Shown: positions 10,819-23,800 of the stretch, piece by piece
Position numbering within the stretch: position 1 is the stretch's first letter
How the letters are laid out: each line of letters opens with the position of its first letter
Source of the DNA: Floccularia luteovirens
Lineage: Eukaryota > Basidiomycota > Agaricomycetes > Agaricales > Squamanitaceae
NCBI GenBank assembly: GCA_009739215.1
Contig: VSJF01000017.1
Span: 1 to 64,000, forward strand
Direction of reading: 5' to 3'
DNA: 64,000 bases
Translations under genes and position numbers: made by a program
The notes under the pieces: model-generated
The model's input: the letters and a program-made list of their open reading frames with translations, nothing else
Told to the model about the DNA's origin: nothing
The model's database searches: none

Positions 10819-13800
10819 TTAGGCAAGAGAAATTTTGCTCACAAGGACCAAATCATCCCATTCCTTATCTGTTAGGCAACAATCTCTAATTTCCTGAGGG
10901 ATCGATAATGTCCCACTATATTTTGAAATAACTTTTTTCGCACTTGATAAAGGAGCTCTTGTCATGATGATTGGAATATCTGGAGATCTTGTAGGACTTT
11001 TAGAGGGAGATGAAGAAGAGCGGTTGGTATTCATAGAAGGGGTAGATGACGTCTTGCGCGAAGGTGATGTGGATGAATATTGCCTTTCTGACGTAGAATG
11101 AGAACGCGACCGGCTTTTATAAGATGGATACACCAAGGGAACGGTTGGCGTAATCTTCGAATCCGCGTTAGTCCAAATCCTTACCGTCTCTAGCCACTTG
11201 TTGTCCATTTTATCTCCATATTCTCTCAAGGTCGATATAATAAGCACAAAGTATATGCATCCGATACCCAAGACGACGGAGATGACTATTCTTGGCCATA
11301 GCACATCCCGGGAGGTTACTAGCACTGTCTCTTCACCACTCACAATGCCAGCGCGCCAAACGAACGACATGATGCAAACGATGTATAAAATTAGCGACCT
11401 AGAAAAATTGATCAGTTGTCTTCCTTCTAACTAGTATAATAATGATACCAAGCGAGCCAGACAGCAGGCATTGCAAGAAAGACCCAAAAATTCCACCATA
11501 TGCGGAAATTTTTCTGATTCTTCTCCTTCCTAATAAAAGTAAAGGTAAAGGTTCAATATCTTAACTACCTTGTTCTAGAAAACATTAGGTAAACGTACCG
11601 ATGCCCATACTGCAGCTTTATGCGTCTTGCGCATGGTACCAATGCGGATGATATACATACAACCGTACAAGAGGCTCATTAACGCACAGATCAAGGATAT
11701 TAAAGCAGAATAACGGGTCAAAGGATCCGTCCCAGCGCTATCGATTTGAAGAATGGTCAAAATTGCACTGGAGCATAATTAGCAGAACATCATGTTTGAA
11801 AATAGCATGAACCAACGATAGTAAAAGTACGGAGACAATGTTGAGAGTCCTCCATTCCTCCATTAGTGAATCAATAAATGTTTCCCACATATTCTTTAAA
11901 TTCGCGAAAGGTGGATCAGGTACCGTCTCCAACTTGGTAAACCCACGAGACACATCTTGACCTTGCCTAGCTGCCTCCATGACCATATTTTTTATCTCAG
12001 GAATGCTTAAATCCGCTTCTTCAAATATCTTTGTTACCCGAGAGAAGTAAAGTCGTGGTAGACGCAGTAGAAGATGCAGATAAACCTGGTTCGGAAGTGT
12101 ATCCAGTAAGAAGGCATATATATAAGATCCTGCAGCGATCTTGTGCCAATCAAAATAGTTGTAATCAGGCGTTTGTGTATAGTTGTAACCAGATGTTTGG
12201 GGATAATTGTAACTAGGTGTTTGTGGATACGCGGCATTATAGTAAGAGTAGCTTGGTTCGACAACTGCTTGGACGGGCACAACAGTTGGTCCGGGGGCAT
12301 GATATCTGGACGGACCATAGGGACGTGAGCCATACCAACCTACAGGTGAGGGAGACCTTGAAATATGATGCGCATGTCTAGGAGCAGAAAGCGTAGAAGT
12401 GCTGGATCTGCGACGTCTGGAACTAATCGAGCGAGATGGATGATGGTAAGGGTAAGGGCTGTAGGCTCGGTGGGAATGGGGAGAAGGAAAATATGATCGA
12501 GAGCGTTCACGCTGTGGTCTAGGCAAAAAACCTGGCTGGCGCTCTGAAGACATAGACACTGGCCCCGCAGATTGACGACGTCGTGGAGGTGCACCCGGCG
12601 GATCTCCTGGCTGCACAACAACTGAAACAGTGACTGGTCGAGCATCACTTGGTTGAGGATCTGCAATAGCTGTTTGTAATCGAACATCAGGACGCTGAGA
12701 GGTGGACATAGATATAGGGGCTCGAGGGGGTGAGGGTGCGCGCACAGATGGTGGGACGATTATTGGGATTGTTGGTGGAGTAGGTCTCCTGGAAATTGGC
12801 CTACGTGAACGAGAGCGCGACCGACCCCTGCCTGGTATAGGATTAGAACGACTCCGCCGCCTGTGTCCCCCAGAGGGACTTGGTTTTATCACAATGGGAC
12901 GCGGAGAGCGAGAAGATGAATGTGACCGGTGTCGCCTTTGAATTGATGATGATGACCGTACACCGTCGTGAATATGGCGGCGATGATGATGATGATGATA
13001 ACGACGACTAGATGGATACATTACTTCACGTGGGTACGAACTTCCATTTAGGATGACGGTATCATTCATTCCTTGTCTGTTTTCTCGTGCATTCCGTATG
13101 TTTTGACCTGGGAAAAATTAGTATGGGTCGTTTGGTTTGTATGAACTACGTTGCTGAGGATGGGAGGGTATATAAAGATGTGGGGACTGAGGGGTGAAAA
13201 TGGGTATAGGAACTTGGTTAGGTGGAGGTGGGCGCACAGGTGATTGGATGGTTGTCTGGACTGGAGGTCGGGCCCGACTCCTGGCAATTGGCCTACGCGA
13301 ACGCGACCGACCCCTGCTCGGAGTGCGTGGTGTATGATCAATTGGAGAGTGAGAACGCCTCCGTCACCGGTGTTCCCCTGAGCGACCTGATTCTAAGGTG
13401 GGAGGTGACTGACGTCGTATCTGAGTAGATGATGAACTTGACCGTATACCATAGCGTCGATGATGATGGTGGTGGTGATGATGACGACGGGATGGATACA
13501 GTATTACTTCTTGTGGGTATGAGCTTGCATTTGGGATGTTTGGGTTGATGATGTCATTCATTCTCTTTCGCGCGAACATGTTTCGTACGCTTTTATCTAG
13601 CGATGGTTTGAATGGGTCGTTTGGTTCGTATCGGCCATGTTGCTGTGGGGGGTAACTGGGTTGGGGTGGTTGAGCATACGGATAGTCGGAATAAACGATA
13701 TATGAGCTACGCTGCCCAGTAAATCCACTGAAAGGTCTGGTACCATTTCCTGGTTGATGATTGTTCTGGTATCCATGCGATCTACCAACATGTGAGTGTA

Positions 13801-14161
13801 TTCTATCCGATCTTTTCTGTCGACTGCCATCATTTTCGTGGCGGCCACCTCCCTCACCATAACCTCCTAGTATTATGTAGTAGGTCAAGTCACTTATGTC
13901 AACGCAAGATTTTATAACTCACCTGGTGGCTGTGATACTGTCACAGGTGGTCGTTGTTGCACAACTGTGCTGTGACTAGTAGTGGCGCCTCCTGGGCCTT
14001 GTGCGCTTCGCTCACGAGGCAGCGCTAAAACCAAAAATTATTCATGAATGATGAAACAAGTTTGGCTCATCCATTAGATATTTACCAGAGACGGTAGGTC
14101 GCGTTGGAGTGTGTTCTCTAGAGCTATGGCTCCGCCATAAACGGTGGTGAAGGGTTTGCAT
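10819..14161 (-). CDS. Fungal multipass membrane protein with Arg/Ser/His-rich N-terminus
   Basis: The C-terminal half is a clear membrane protein of a family I associate with uncharacterised Agaricomycete proteins. Exons, 5' to 3': 14086-14161, 13923-14024, 13866 to about 13414, 11817-13106, 11599-11767, 11449-11525, 10819-11398. Predicted helices include LNIVSVLLLSAILTILQID, YSALISLICALMSLLYGC, FWVFLAMPAVWLAW..LILYIVCIMSFVW and RIVISVVLGIGCIYFVLII. The C-terminal tail is Ser-rich. The N-terminal half is low-complexity, with His runs of 8 and 5, RS/SR dipeptides and Pro/Tyr-rich stretches, probably disordered. I chose the ATG at 14161 because it alone keeps exon 1 in phase with exon 2. The 13.1-13.4 kb part is uncertain: an internal duplication contains an in-frame TGA, and an intron of about 300 nt with a GTCAGT donor would remove it in the right phase. 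Function unknown. Confidence 0.72.
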
Positions 14162-14437
14162 ATTATCCGATTGTCGATGGGTGGAGTTGTGGGAGAAGAA
14201 AGGTGGGGTATAGAGCGCGAAGAACCCATTTCGCCATTATATGAATATGTAGATCTGGCGTCTCTTTCGCTCCAAAAAGTGGAGACAGACAAGTATATAT
14301 TATCTGATAGTCAACGTTATTGTAACTGTCATGGTGAGTTGAATCTTTGTGGGAGCGTGGGAATAACTATTTTAATGCTTCATCGTCTCCTCAATGGGAA
14401 CAGTCAAGACGTATGTCGTACTTGGTATATCTCCTGA

Positions 14438-16286
14438 ATGTCTTCTTCAAAGAACGAAACATCACAAGCTGAAAAAGAAAAGGTTTCACAGTGATCATAA
14501 CAGTCTATGCCACCTGTTCAAACAACTAATTTCTCCCCTCGATTTTCATATATTCAGGGTAATATTGCATTTCGTGCAGGTAGATATCCAGAAGCAATTG
14601 GGCACTATTCTGCAGCTATCATCGCCGATAGAAACTCGAAAGATGTAACAATACCCCTGAACCGCGCTGCAGCCTATCTGAAGCTCGGCAAGTGCGTCGT
14701 GTCTCTATTTCTTTCCTCGTTTGATTGTCGCAAATTTCAATGAGGTTGACGATGTCATCCGATCAGATATGAAGATGCAGAACGAGATTGTACAAAAGTT
14801 CTGAACATTGATGCCAAGAATGTAAAGGCGTTGTATAGACGGGGCCAGGCAAGGATAGAATTGGACAAGGCAGCTGAGGCTAAGGAGGGTGCGTGATCAA
14901 TGTTTTCTATTATCCATATCTACTTAGTTATCAACGGAATAGATCTTGCACATGCAAATAAACTAGACCCAAAAAACGCCGCTGTCAAAGAAGAGCTCCA
15001 AAAGGTTGAAACGCTTCTAGCGAAGAAGGTGAAGAAGGTAGGGTTATGCCTTTCTACATTATCGACCCCCTATATCTTACTTGCGTTGTATTTCGGTATA
15101 TCGTACTGATATTTCAATACAGAAATCTTTGGTATCTGCGTCAATGTCTTCTCAACCAGATCCGGTTCGTCGACGCGTACCTATCAAGATTGTCAACCCA
15201 CCTTCGACTGTGACATCCTCAAAACCAGCAAGACCTTCCCCATCGAAAAGTATACAAAATGGGAAACCTACGAATCATACAAGCGACCCACTACGTCCCA
15301 TTTCAACACGCTCACTAGCAACCTCATCTACCAAAGAAACAGAGACTCTCTCCAAGGATCGACCCTCTACTTCTTCGAGAGCCGAAGAACCTTCTATTGC
15401 GACAAAAACTGAAGCCACCCCTCTCTTAGACGCCACATCTTCTAGTAAACCGGATCGTGTTTCATCCACCTCTACCCTGCAAGCTACATCTCACCTAGAT
15501 ACATTCAAAGAAGTAAAACGTGCTCGTGAAGGACGTCTCGGAGGTGGAATATTTCGCGCGTCTGGAGACAGTAAGTTGTTCGACGTGAAGGAGATCACAG
15601 ACAAGTCCCCAGAAAAACTTGTGACTCCCCCGCAGTCTCCCCCTTCTTCTCTCCCTGCTAATCCCGAGTTTCCTGTTCCACACACTCCAAAAGACGACAA
15701 TCCTTTACCTCCACATAAGAGCTCTTCCCTACACCAAAATTTGGGAGACTTATCAAGTGTGAGGGAGTCTTCGAATGTTGGGAAATCGTTAAATATGAGC
15801 GAGATTTTGAATACGGGAGAAACAACCAACGCTGGGCAATCATCAAGTCTTCCACCAGTTTCTCCTCCACAGACACTTTTCGAATTCAGCAAGGCTTGGG
15901 CAAGGTTCCCTTCTGTAGAAGACAGATGGCGGATAATACGCGTGAGTATCTGCCTCACTATATTCCTCATTCAATAACTCTAATCTCCCTATATTGTACA
16001 GAGTATCCCCACAAAGCATATCCCCACCATATGTAAAGCTTCGCTTGACCCTGCCCTCTTTGCGTCGATATTGGAAACATTACATACTATTCTCAAGGCA
16101 GCTCCAGATGGTAGTTATGATGCAGTTATGGTGCGTGCGTATATGGAGTCGCTTGCGCGTGTACCGCGGTTTGGAACACTTGTGTTGCTTTTGAGTAAAG
16201 AGGAGAGAGCGAGAGCTTTGGATGTGTGGAAGATGTTGGGTGTGAAGGTTCCTGTGGGGCCTTGGGCTGCTGTGTTGCAATCGTAG
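14438..16286 (+). CDS. TPR / RPAP3_C domain protein (R2TP co-chaperone-like)
   Basis: Exons: 14438-14482, 14558-14691, 14767-14888, 14943-15037, 15123-15941, 16002-16286. After a short charged N-terminus (MSSSKNETSQAEKEK), exons 2-4 encode a TPR block (GNIAFRAGRYPEAIGHYSAAI, LNRAAAYLKLGKYEDAERDC, KALYRRGQARIELDKAAEAK), the type of clamp that binds Hsp90/Hsp70 C-termini. A Ser/Pro-rich disordered linker of about 200 residues follows. The C-terminus (LFEFSKAWARFPSVEDRWRI, then LDPALFASILETLHTIL) fits the RPAP3_C/Monad-binding helical domain. This combination is found in RPAP3/SPAG1-type members of the R2TP complex, which helps assemble RNA polymerase II and PIKK complexes; that role is inferred from the family. 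It lies 199 bp upstream of the Sec14 gene on the same strand. The first donor (GTTTCA) is unusual. Confidence 0.82.
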
Positions 16287-16485
16287 ATTTCTGATATTTA
16301 TTTTAATGTTAGTTTAGATACTTAGTCTGAGAAACCTGTGATTCATTCAAGTTGATGTTCATGGCGAGATGAACGTCTATTTTTAGTATCTTGGTTCGGA
16401 GTCCGATTGGTTCCTTTACTACAGTACTACTTACACCCAGGGTCTTGTGTTTTAGAAAAGAACCAAAGGATACCCTTACAATATA

Positions 16486-17752
16486 ATGACATCCGAACCA
16501 ACAGCTTCTTCGAATTCACCACCTTCTGAATCAAACTCAACCCTACTAAACCGCACATTCGCAGGACATCTCGGCCACCTCACTGCTGCGCAAAACGAGG
16601 CTCTTTCTTTGTTCAAGGACAGCTTATCGAATGCTGGGTTGTATAAACCACCTACTGATACGCTATCGGCATCTCATGATGACCCAACATTATTGTGAGT
16701 TGAAAGATTCAAATCCTGTGTGTTTCACCGACATTTTTGACATTCTCTATTCGTGAAAGACGATTCTTACGAGCAAGGGGGTTCAATCTAAGTGCTGCAC
16801 AGAAGCAGTTCTCGGATACCGAAGATTGGCGTAAAAAATATGATGTGGATAACCTATATGCGACTTTCGATCATGACGAGTTTGAGAGCTCCAAACGATT
16901 TTATCCTCGTTGGACTGGGCGTAGAGATAAGGTGCGTTTTACAAATCCTTTTGGTCTATTAAATCCATATAACTGAGAAAAAACGACTTATTGTTATACT
17001 CTGATTTTAGCAAGGTGTTCCACTATATGTATATCGCCTAGACTCGCTAGAACCGATCCGAGGGGAATTGAATGGCGTCTCTGCGGAACGTCGATACCAA
17101 CGCATGCAAGAGTTTTTTTTATTTGTCCTACCAAAAAATCATGTTTAACTCAACCAGCTGGAAAAAAAATCCAACAGAATTGTGCTTTATGAATTAATGA
17201 CGCGATTTTCATTCAACTTATGCTCCCATCTCCCGCACCCGTCTCAGCAAACGCCTATCTCCTCTACGACCTCTATCATTGATCTCGAGAACGTTTCAAT
17301 TACCTCGATGTGGAGGCTTCGCGGCTTGCTACAAGAAGCTTCTCGATTAGCTACAGCCAATTATCCAGAGACGTTAGGCACAGTTGCCGTGGTCAACTCC
17401 CCTTCTTTCTTTCCTACTCTTTGGGGGTGGATCAAGGTTTGTATGATCCTCTGATAAATGCGGGCTTCTGATAGCTCTTTCCTCTTAATGACAGGGCTGG
17501 TTTGATGAAGGTACCAGAAACAAGATACACGTCTTGGGAAAGGATCCCGGACCTACACTACGGGAGATCATAGATACCCAAAATCTTCCAAAACCATATG
17601 GAGGAGAATTGCAATGGCGATTTGAGGACGAACCAAATCTAGATGAAGTAACAAAGCAATTATTGGGCAAAATGCCTTCGGGACCTGCCATTTTTGCAAA
17701 TGGTGCTGTGGCAAAGCCAGAGATTGCAAGTAATGGCAAGAATGTAGAATAA
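16486..17752 (+). CDS. Sec14-like CRAL-TRIO lipid-transfer protein
   Basis: Exons: 16486-16694, 16760-16931, 17011 to about 17111, 17158-17436, 17495-17752. The N-terminal CRAL-TRIO_N helices carry LRFLRARGFNLSAAQKQF. The lipid-binding domain has PLYVYRLDSLEP, SSTTSIIDLENVSITSMWRL, LATANYPETLGTVAVVNSP, GWFDEGTRNKIHVLG and LPKPYGGELQWRF, the usual order for cytosolic phosphatidylinositol/phosphatidylcholine transfer proteins. The exon 3/exon 4 junction near 17111-17158 does not join in phase with the visible GT..AG pair. It would fit if the run of eight A at the start of exon 4 had nine, so it is either a sequence error or a lesion. The gene converges on SCC2 with 108 bp between stop codons. 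Confidence 0.82.
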
Positions 17753-17860
17753 TTTACTTTACATGCGTGGGGTATCGTATTTCACAGATTACCGTAAGCT
17801 AGAGCAGGGAAATTTTTAATAATGATAATAGTCCAGAGCAGTGCGTAAAGTGGTAAAATC

Positions 17861-20800
17861 TTATATGTAGTCATCCTCAGGTTCAGCAGTAAGTCCATCT
17901 TCATTCCAAATTTCAAGGAACTGCCAGATAAAATGAATATCGAGTGAACCAAAGAAAGAATATGACTTACACGACTCTTTTGTACGTCGGCATCGTCAGT
18001 AGTAAGCAGGGGTGTAGTTGCGAAGGGTAGTCTGTCCCATGACATTGGCTTCTCGTGGCGTCTCACCGCAGGTTTATCACCAATTGCGCTTTTCTTGCCT
18101 ATCACAAATTTATTGCATTTACTAGCAACATGCGTTAGGCCCTGATTCATGAGACGAGTTGATCAAAACATACTCTTCCGACAACGAATATAATGATTTC
18201 AAATGAGCTTTCAGAAGCATCACCATTGCAATTATAACTGTGGTTCTCATGAGCATTATTCTGTCTTGATCATCGGATGGAAGGTGTTTGTTGTCTGCTA
18301 CAAAAGCAAATAAGTATACATGGTGGCATGACGGTATTGATTCAAAGTACCTTCAACTGGAATTACTTGGTGGACTTCTGTCGTTATGGGTTGCTGAACA
18401 AGTTCAAAGTTTTCAATAAAATGCTAACAACCAGAATCTATGACTCACAGAAGCTGAGATAGGAGCTGGACTCGGAACTAGCGCTTCCTGTGTTTGTTGG
18501 GTGAAGGGCTGAGAAGGTGCATGTAGTTGTGTGAGTAAATGGGAGGGTGATACAATTTCCAGCAAGTGCATTCCAATCGTAGAAAGCACAGAAGTTAAGT
18601 ATTTGATTACTGTTATCACCTCTTCTTGGGTCTTATAATCGAAAGCTGAGAAATTTTCTGCCATGTAACGCGTGAAGTCTACATCATCCTGATATAAACT
18701 CGATAAGACATGCCGGCGACAAGTAAAAGTGTCAACAAACCTGTGACGATCGATAGGTTGGGTTTTCTTGAAAAACCTTGACCAGTGATTTCAAAAAGTC
18801 TTGCCTTGTCGGTCGTTTTTCTCTGACGAGAGAATACCAACGTTGTAGTAAAGCAACAGGGGCCGGAGTTTCCCGGAAACCTTAGTGTTTAGTGATCAGT
18901 TCACCAAACGCAATCAGGAGTACCATAGCTTTCTACCTCGAAATGTCCCAGAAGCAATTTTCTTCTGGTAATCGAATGATGTTCTAGCGCTGATCGTATA
19001 TCTCGTGTTCAGGAGTGAAGCGTGCTTTCCGTGGAGGATCGCATGCAATGCACTAGCTCGATTGCTCAAACTTGTTACAGGGCTAGTCTCGAGAGCTACA
19101 ATGACGGGAAAAGACTGAAAGGAGAAATGAGTATTCCAGAATAGGAGAGTCAAGTAGAATAGACAAACCTGTAAAGGATGTGCAAGGCCTTGCTTGATCG
19201 TAAAACTAAGCACGTCAATAGCTGTCGCTTGGATTTGCATGTGTTGAGAGAGTGCGGCATCCAAGATGGGGTTCAAATAGCGCTGAACAATGGCTGAGCT
19301 GACGCTAAAGGGAATTGAGCTAATTGATCTCAATATGTACGGAGATAACATACCCGGAGTCTGCAAACCCGTCAGTGTTCCCTACTAGTTCTTCCATATC
19401 TACTTCGGTTGGTTTTCCTTTGGTACCTTCTATTCTCAAGAATGAGGATACCTGCTCCATGGATAGATAATGTACATACCTTTCTCCTTTGCGGAGTGCT
19501 TTGAAGCTTCTGAGACCAGAAAATCCTGCATGATCTTAAGCAGCCTACCACAGCCCTCCACTTCAGGTGATGCAAAGATGGCATCCATGATTGTAGCAGA
19601 CCGTTCCATGGTCATCAAAGTAGGTTGTGCACGGAATAAGAAACCTAAATACGTAAATGAACTTTGCTTTCTTCCTACAACACATGTACTCACCTAAGCA
19701 TTGAAGGATTCTCGCTCTTATAGATTGTGAATCATATTTATCATACAGGTTTAGGAGAGAGTTGTAAATGTGGTCAATTATCGGGCCCTATTGCTTGCAT
19801 GAGTTTAGTTATAAGAATTGTACTAAAAAAGTCTACCTGTGAGATACTACTGATCTCTGAAGCAAGGTCTGCATTTGGTCAGAACCACGTCGCTAACTCA
19901 TGTGAAATTTGTGCTTACTCGGATTTTCTTGCCGGAGCCGGTCGAAATTACAATTTTCACCAAGTAATGAGACAATGAAGATGAGGATTAGTAATGGGCG
20001 AACGTCATTGGGTGTCATGGCCTGGGTAGCGGGTCGTTTGATTGCTTGTTGCAATCGGGCTTGAGGATGCGTCATGTTGATTAGAGCATGGAAACTGCTG
20101 CAGGATTGCTTACCATTACATGACTTCATAAGGTTCACCAGTCGTATAAAATCATGCGTTAGATGTTGTACAACGATACACATGCAACCAACAGTTTCCT
20201 GTAGAACCTTGATTGAATAACGTTTGAGCTTCAGAGTTTATCATAGAATAGAGCAACGTACTTGAACTCCCCCACCGCCACTTGAAGGCTTTATGATCAT
20301 TGGTTGCAGAGCGCTCTGGAGCTCTTGTCCAAATTTTGCCGCAGTCTTGGGCATGTGAGGAATGGAAACTCGAAATATCTTCAACAAGTAATCAGAGGTT
20401 GCTAGTTCCTCAGCCTTTGTGCTTTTCAGTAAGTGGGCTAACTAGATAAGGGTTATTAAACATACAGAAGATGCGTTCTTGAGATAAGGCAGTAATGTGG
20501 AGGCATTTGAACTTGACAGTATCGATGGATAAGCCGAAGTCAGCAGGTATATCGTTCTGATACAATTGATTACCGTCTTAAAGGAGCTTTAAGTCAGTTC
20601 AACAAACAGGTATTTATGGGACTTACGAAGCCTGGCAGATCGGAAGCATCGACCAATCCATCAATCAGTGTCTCGCAAATTTCTGCGTATCTTGAATGCA
20701 AGGAGACAGCCTCGTTGCCTTGTTTGTCGGCCATGATCTTGTGCAACATATCTTCCAGCGGGGATTGTCGATCTTTGAAGTTAGCAGAAGTTCCCATTAT

Positions 20801-23800
20801 GACAACGACTTTTGTCAATAAAGCGCTCTTATTTTCCTGACTGCTGGAGATTGGGATGTTCTTGCTTCTGGTTACAGAGGGGTTGCTGCTCGAGAACCAG
20901 ATCTCTTCGAGGGTCTTCATTGCAAGGTCTTTCACAGTGTCATCTTCATCCAGCATACGCAAGACGAGACGCGTGGTAATATCGATTTTGCGTGCATTAT
21001 CATCCGTTACATTATAGAAAGATTTTAACAGTTTGATGACACGTTTTCTGACTGACAATCCAGTGTCCTACATGACAGAAGTAAGTTTTAAGTTTATTGA
21101 GTGTTTTCAAAACGTAATATGTATATCCCTTACCGCAATGCGATCAGCAATTTTTTGATAGTAATCACCTGCAACTTCGGGTGAGTCGATCATGTATTTT
21201 CCAATCAGTTCTACGGCAGCATCTCTAACAGCGGGGGAGCTGTCTAAAAGATGACTTTCAATGCCCCGACGAACATTTGGCTGCGTAATGTATTTAACAG
21301 ATTGGAAGTCTGAGTTTTATTATCTTTCTTACCGCTGATAGAATAGTTGAATCGCTCGTGACAATTTGTCCAAGAGCTCTCAGGGCCTTGGTCCTCATAA
21401 AAATAGCAGGTGAGTCCAGGGCCAAAAGGATAATGCTTAAAATAGGTTGAAAAGAGTTGCGTAAACTCTGAATAGTTCCAATCTCTTCTGCGAGACGATC
21501 AATTCGAATGACCTCCTCTGGGGATCTAGAGATTCGTCTATAAGACATTGAATGACAAACAGAGGAAAACTTGACACCGACCCGATATCAAATACATCTG
21601 TTGAAGGATCTTTCCACACTTCTCTGAGTGCTGTTTTAATTTTACGTCCGAAATAGAGAGTTCTATCGCCGCCTTTTAGCAGGTCCATATCTTCATCCGC
21701 GTCTGGTTCTTCGATCCAAGTATTGACTTGCTTCAGAGCCAGAGCCAATTCTTGTCCCAATGCTGCGGCTGTGAGTTCTCTTGCACTCTGCACAATCCGA
21801 TCAGGTCTTGCACAGTATGGAACGGAACGTCGAGCTTACATCATATGCTTGATCCTCCGAAGACCGCTTACATAGGTGAGATGCTACGTCTCTATGCGCC
21901 TGAAGTAGCTTTTCAAGTTCTTTGTTACTTAATTTGGAGACCACCTTTCATAGAAACCCTCACTTAAGCTTGTATGCTATCAGACAAGCGGATTCCTCAC
22001 CTCGTCCAATGGTTTTAAACCAATAAAATCTGGGCCAGATTCAACACTACCGTTCTGCACTTTTAACGTGCTAGAGCGAATACGAGCTGCAATCACACCC
22101 AAATGGTCTAGGGAAATAGTTTTAGCTGCATTAGAGTCCGTCTGCGTATTGAATTTGACATCGTCAAGAGATGAAACCTATATTTCCGATTAAAACAGCC
22201 TACTAGAAAAAAGTGAGGAAAAGAGCACCATATATTTCGATACGATGCTAAGTAGAATTCCAGCGGAAGGCCACTCTGGCCAATAAAGCACCACAAGTAG
22301 ATCCTCTATGAGGTTGTCGAATATTGCTCTATATTCTGCTTCATTGGAATTCTTTGTGGCTTTACCTTTCCCAGACCTAAACTTATGTTAGACAACGAAA
22401 GATTTCTCCTTATGCCTATTACCTTTGAGTTAGAAACAAGATAATCGTCTTCGCTGCCTTAGTAGCGGATTCCAGGCCAGATGTATACAACCGTATTTCC
22501 TAATAGTAATGACTCGATCATAGCTAAAAAATGAGAGGTAACAATATCATACCTCGCGGTCATTCTCATCGAGGAAGGTTTCGTTGATTTGTTGTTGACT
22601 TTCCGAGAAACTCTCCTGTCGGCGCAACGCGATTTTATTTTGACGCGATTTCTCGATTTTTCGGGCGTCGATTCGTACGTCGTGGGCAGATGTTTGAACC
22701 AACTGAAGGAGTAGAGCAGAGACTGTCCTGATGGAACGTCCGTCGCGTAAACTAATCAAATGAATATCAGTCAACTATGTTGTAATATGCAGGTATCACA
22801 GACCGAAATTGGCCAGCTTTCTGTTTCGTGTCCGAAAGTTTGATCAATGACGTTAGGATTTCTTCAATTATCCAGGACCTTTGGTCTTCATGGTTGGCAA
22901 ATATCTAGGCCATTAATTAGACCAAGACTGGAATATAGCCCGATTGACTTACACTTCTAATAAGCGCTAAAGCATCCAGGCGCAAACCCCTCATGGCGCT
23001 CTTTCCCAATGTTTTCAAAACGACACTGTCTTTCTTGCCTTTGACATCCGCACTACCTCCCTCAACTACAAAAAATGGTCCTATAGAAATATACACTGCT
23101 TGGATTATGATGGAATCAGACATTGATACACTTTCCGCGTTGATTAAAGCATTGATTCTAGGGAGAACTGCGGAGAGAGCTTGAAACGTTTCGCTAAGCT
23201 GATTACGGCGAGATTGAGATACAGAATCGTTGTTTCGGACAACATGAAATAAAAGTGGATTATTATTTGCATTGAAGCCTGGGTCCGCAGATGCTTCAAC
23301 GAATGGATATATGATTTGCGTGAGCTGGTTTTTGATCGAATTGAGACACCCGGTGATGAGTTCCTCAGAATACAGCTGTTAAGGAGATCGTTAATACTCT
23401 CACACATGAACACCCCATCATATTCCCACCTGTTTCGCTAGCCTATCGCTTCCCAATAAAGCTATACAGCAATCAGCAGCAATGATACTATCCCTCGCCA
23501 GATCTAGTAACCGAGCTAGCTTATCAAAATCGGATTCATTTAATTCCCTTGACGGGGCAAAATCAACTTGATCTAAATTAGGGCTCTGAGAAGTACGTTG
23601 ATCATTTTTCGGTCTTGCAGTCTTTTTGGAAGCAGATTTTCTAGGCGAGGCCTTCGCAGAGAATGAGGTAGCAACGTAGTGGAATGGATCAACGTCCTCC
23701 CCGGCCTTGACATTTCGATCGAGTAATTTGAGCACGCGAGATAGAACTTGGGTGTCTACCTCGGCCATTCTTCCTTTTACACGTGGAGTTCCCATAGATC

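Noticed and set aside
12702..12941. Gly/Arg-rich plus-strand frame
   Set aside because: Antisense of the Pro/Arg/Ser-rich region of the membrane protein.
13364..13366. Programmed read-through or recoding at the in-frame TGA
   Set aside because: No supporting structure seen; splicing out the segment or simple mutation explains it with less.
15491..15970. 159-codon minus-strand frame
   Set aside because: Antisense of the Ser/Pro-rich linker of the TPR/RPAP3_C protein.
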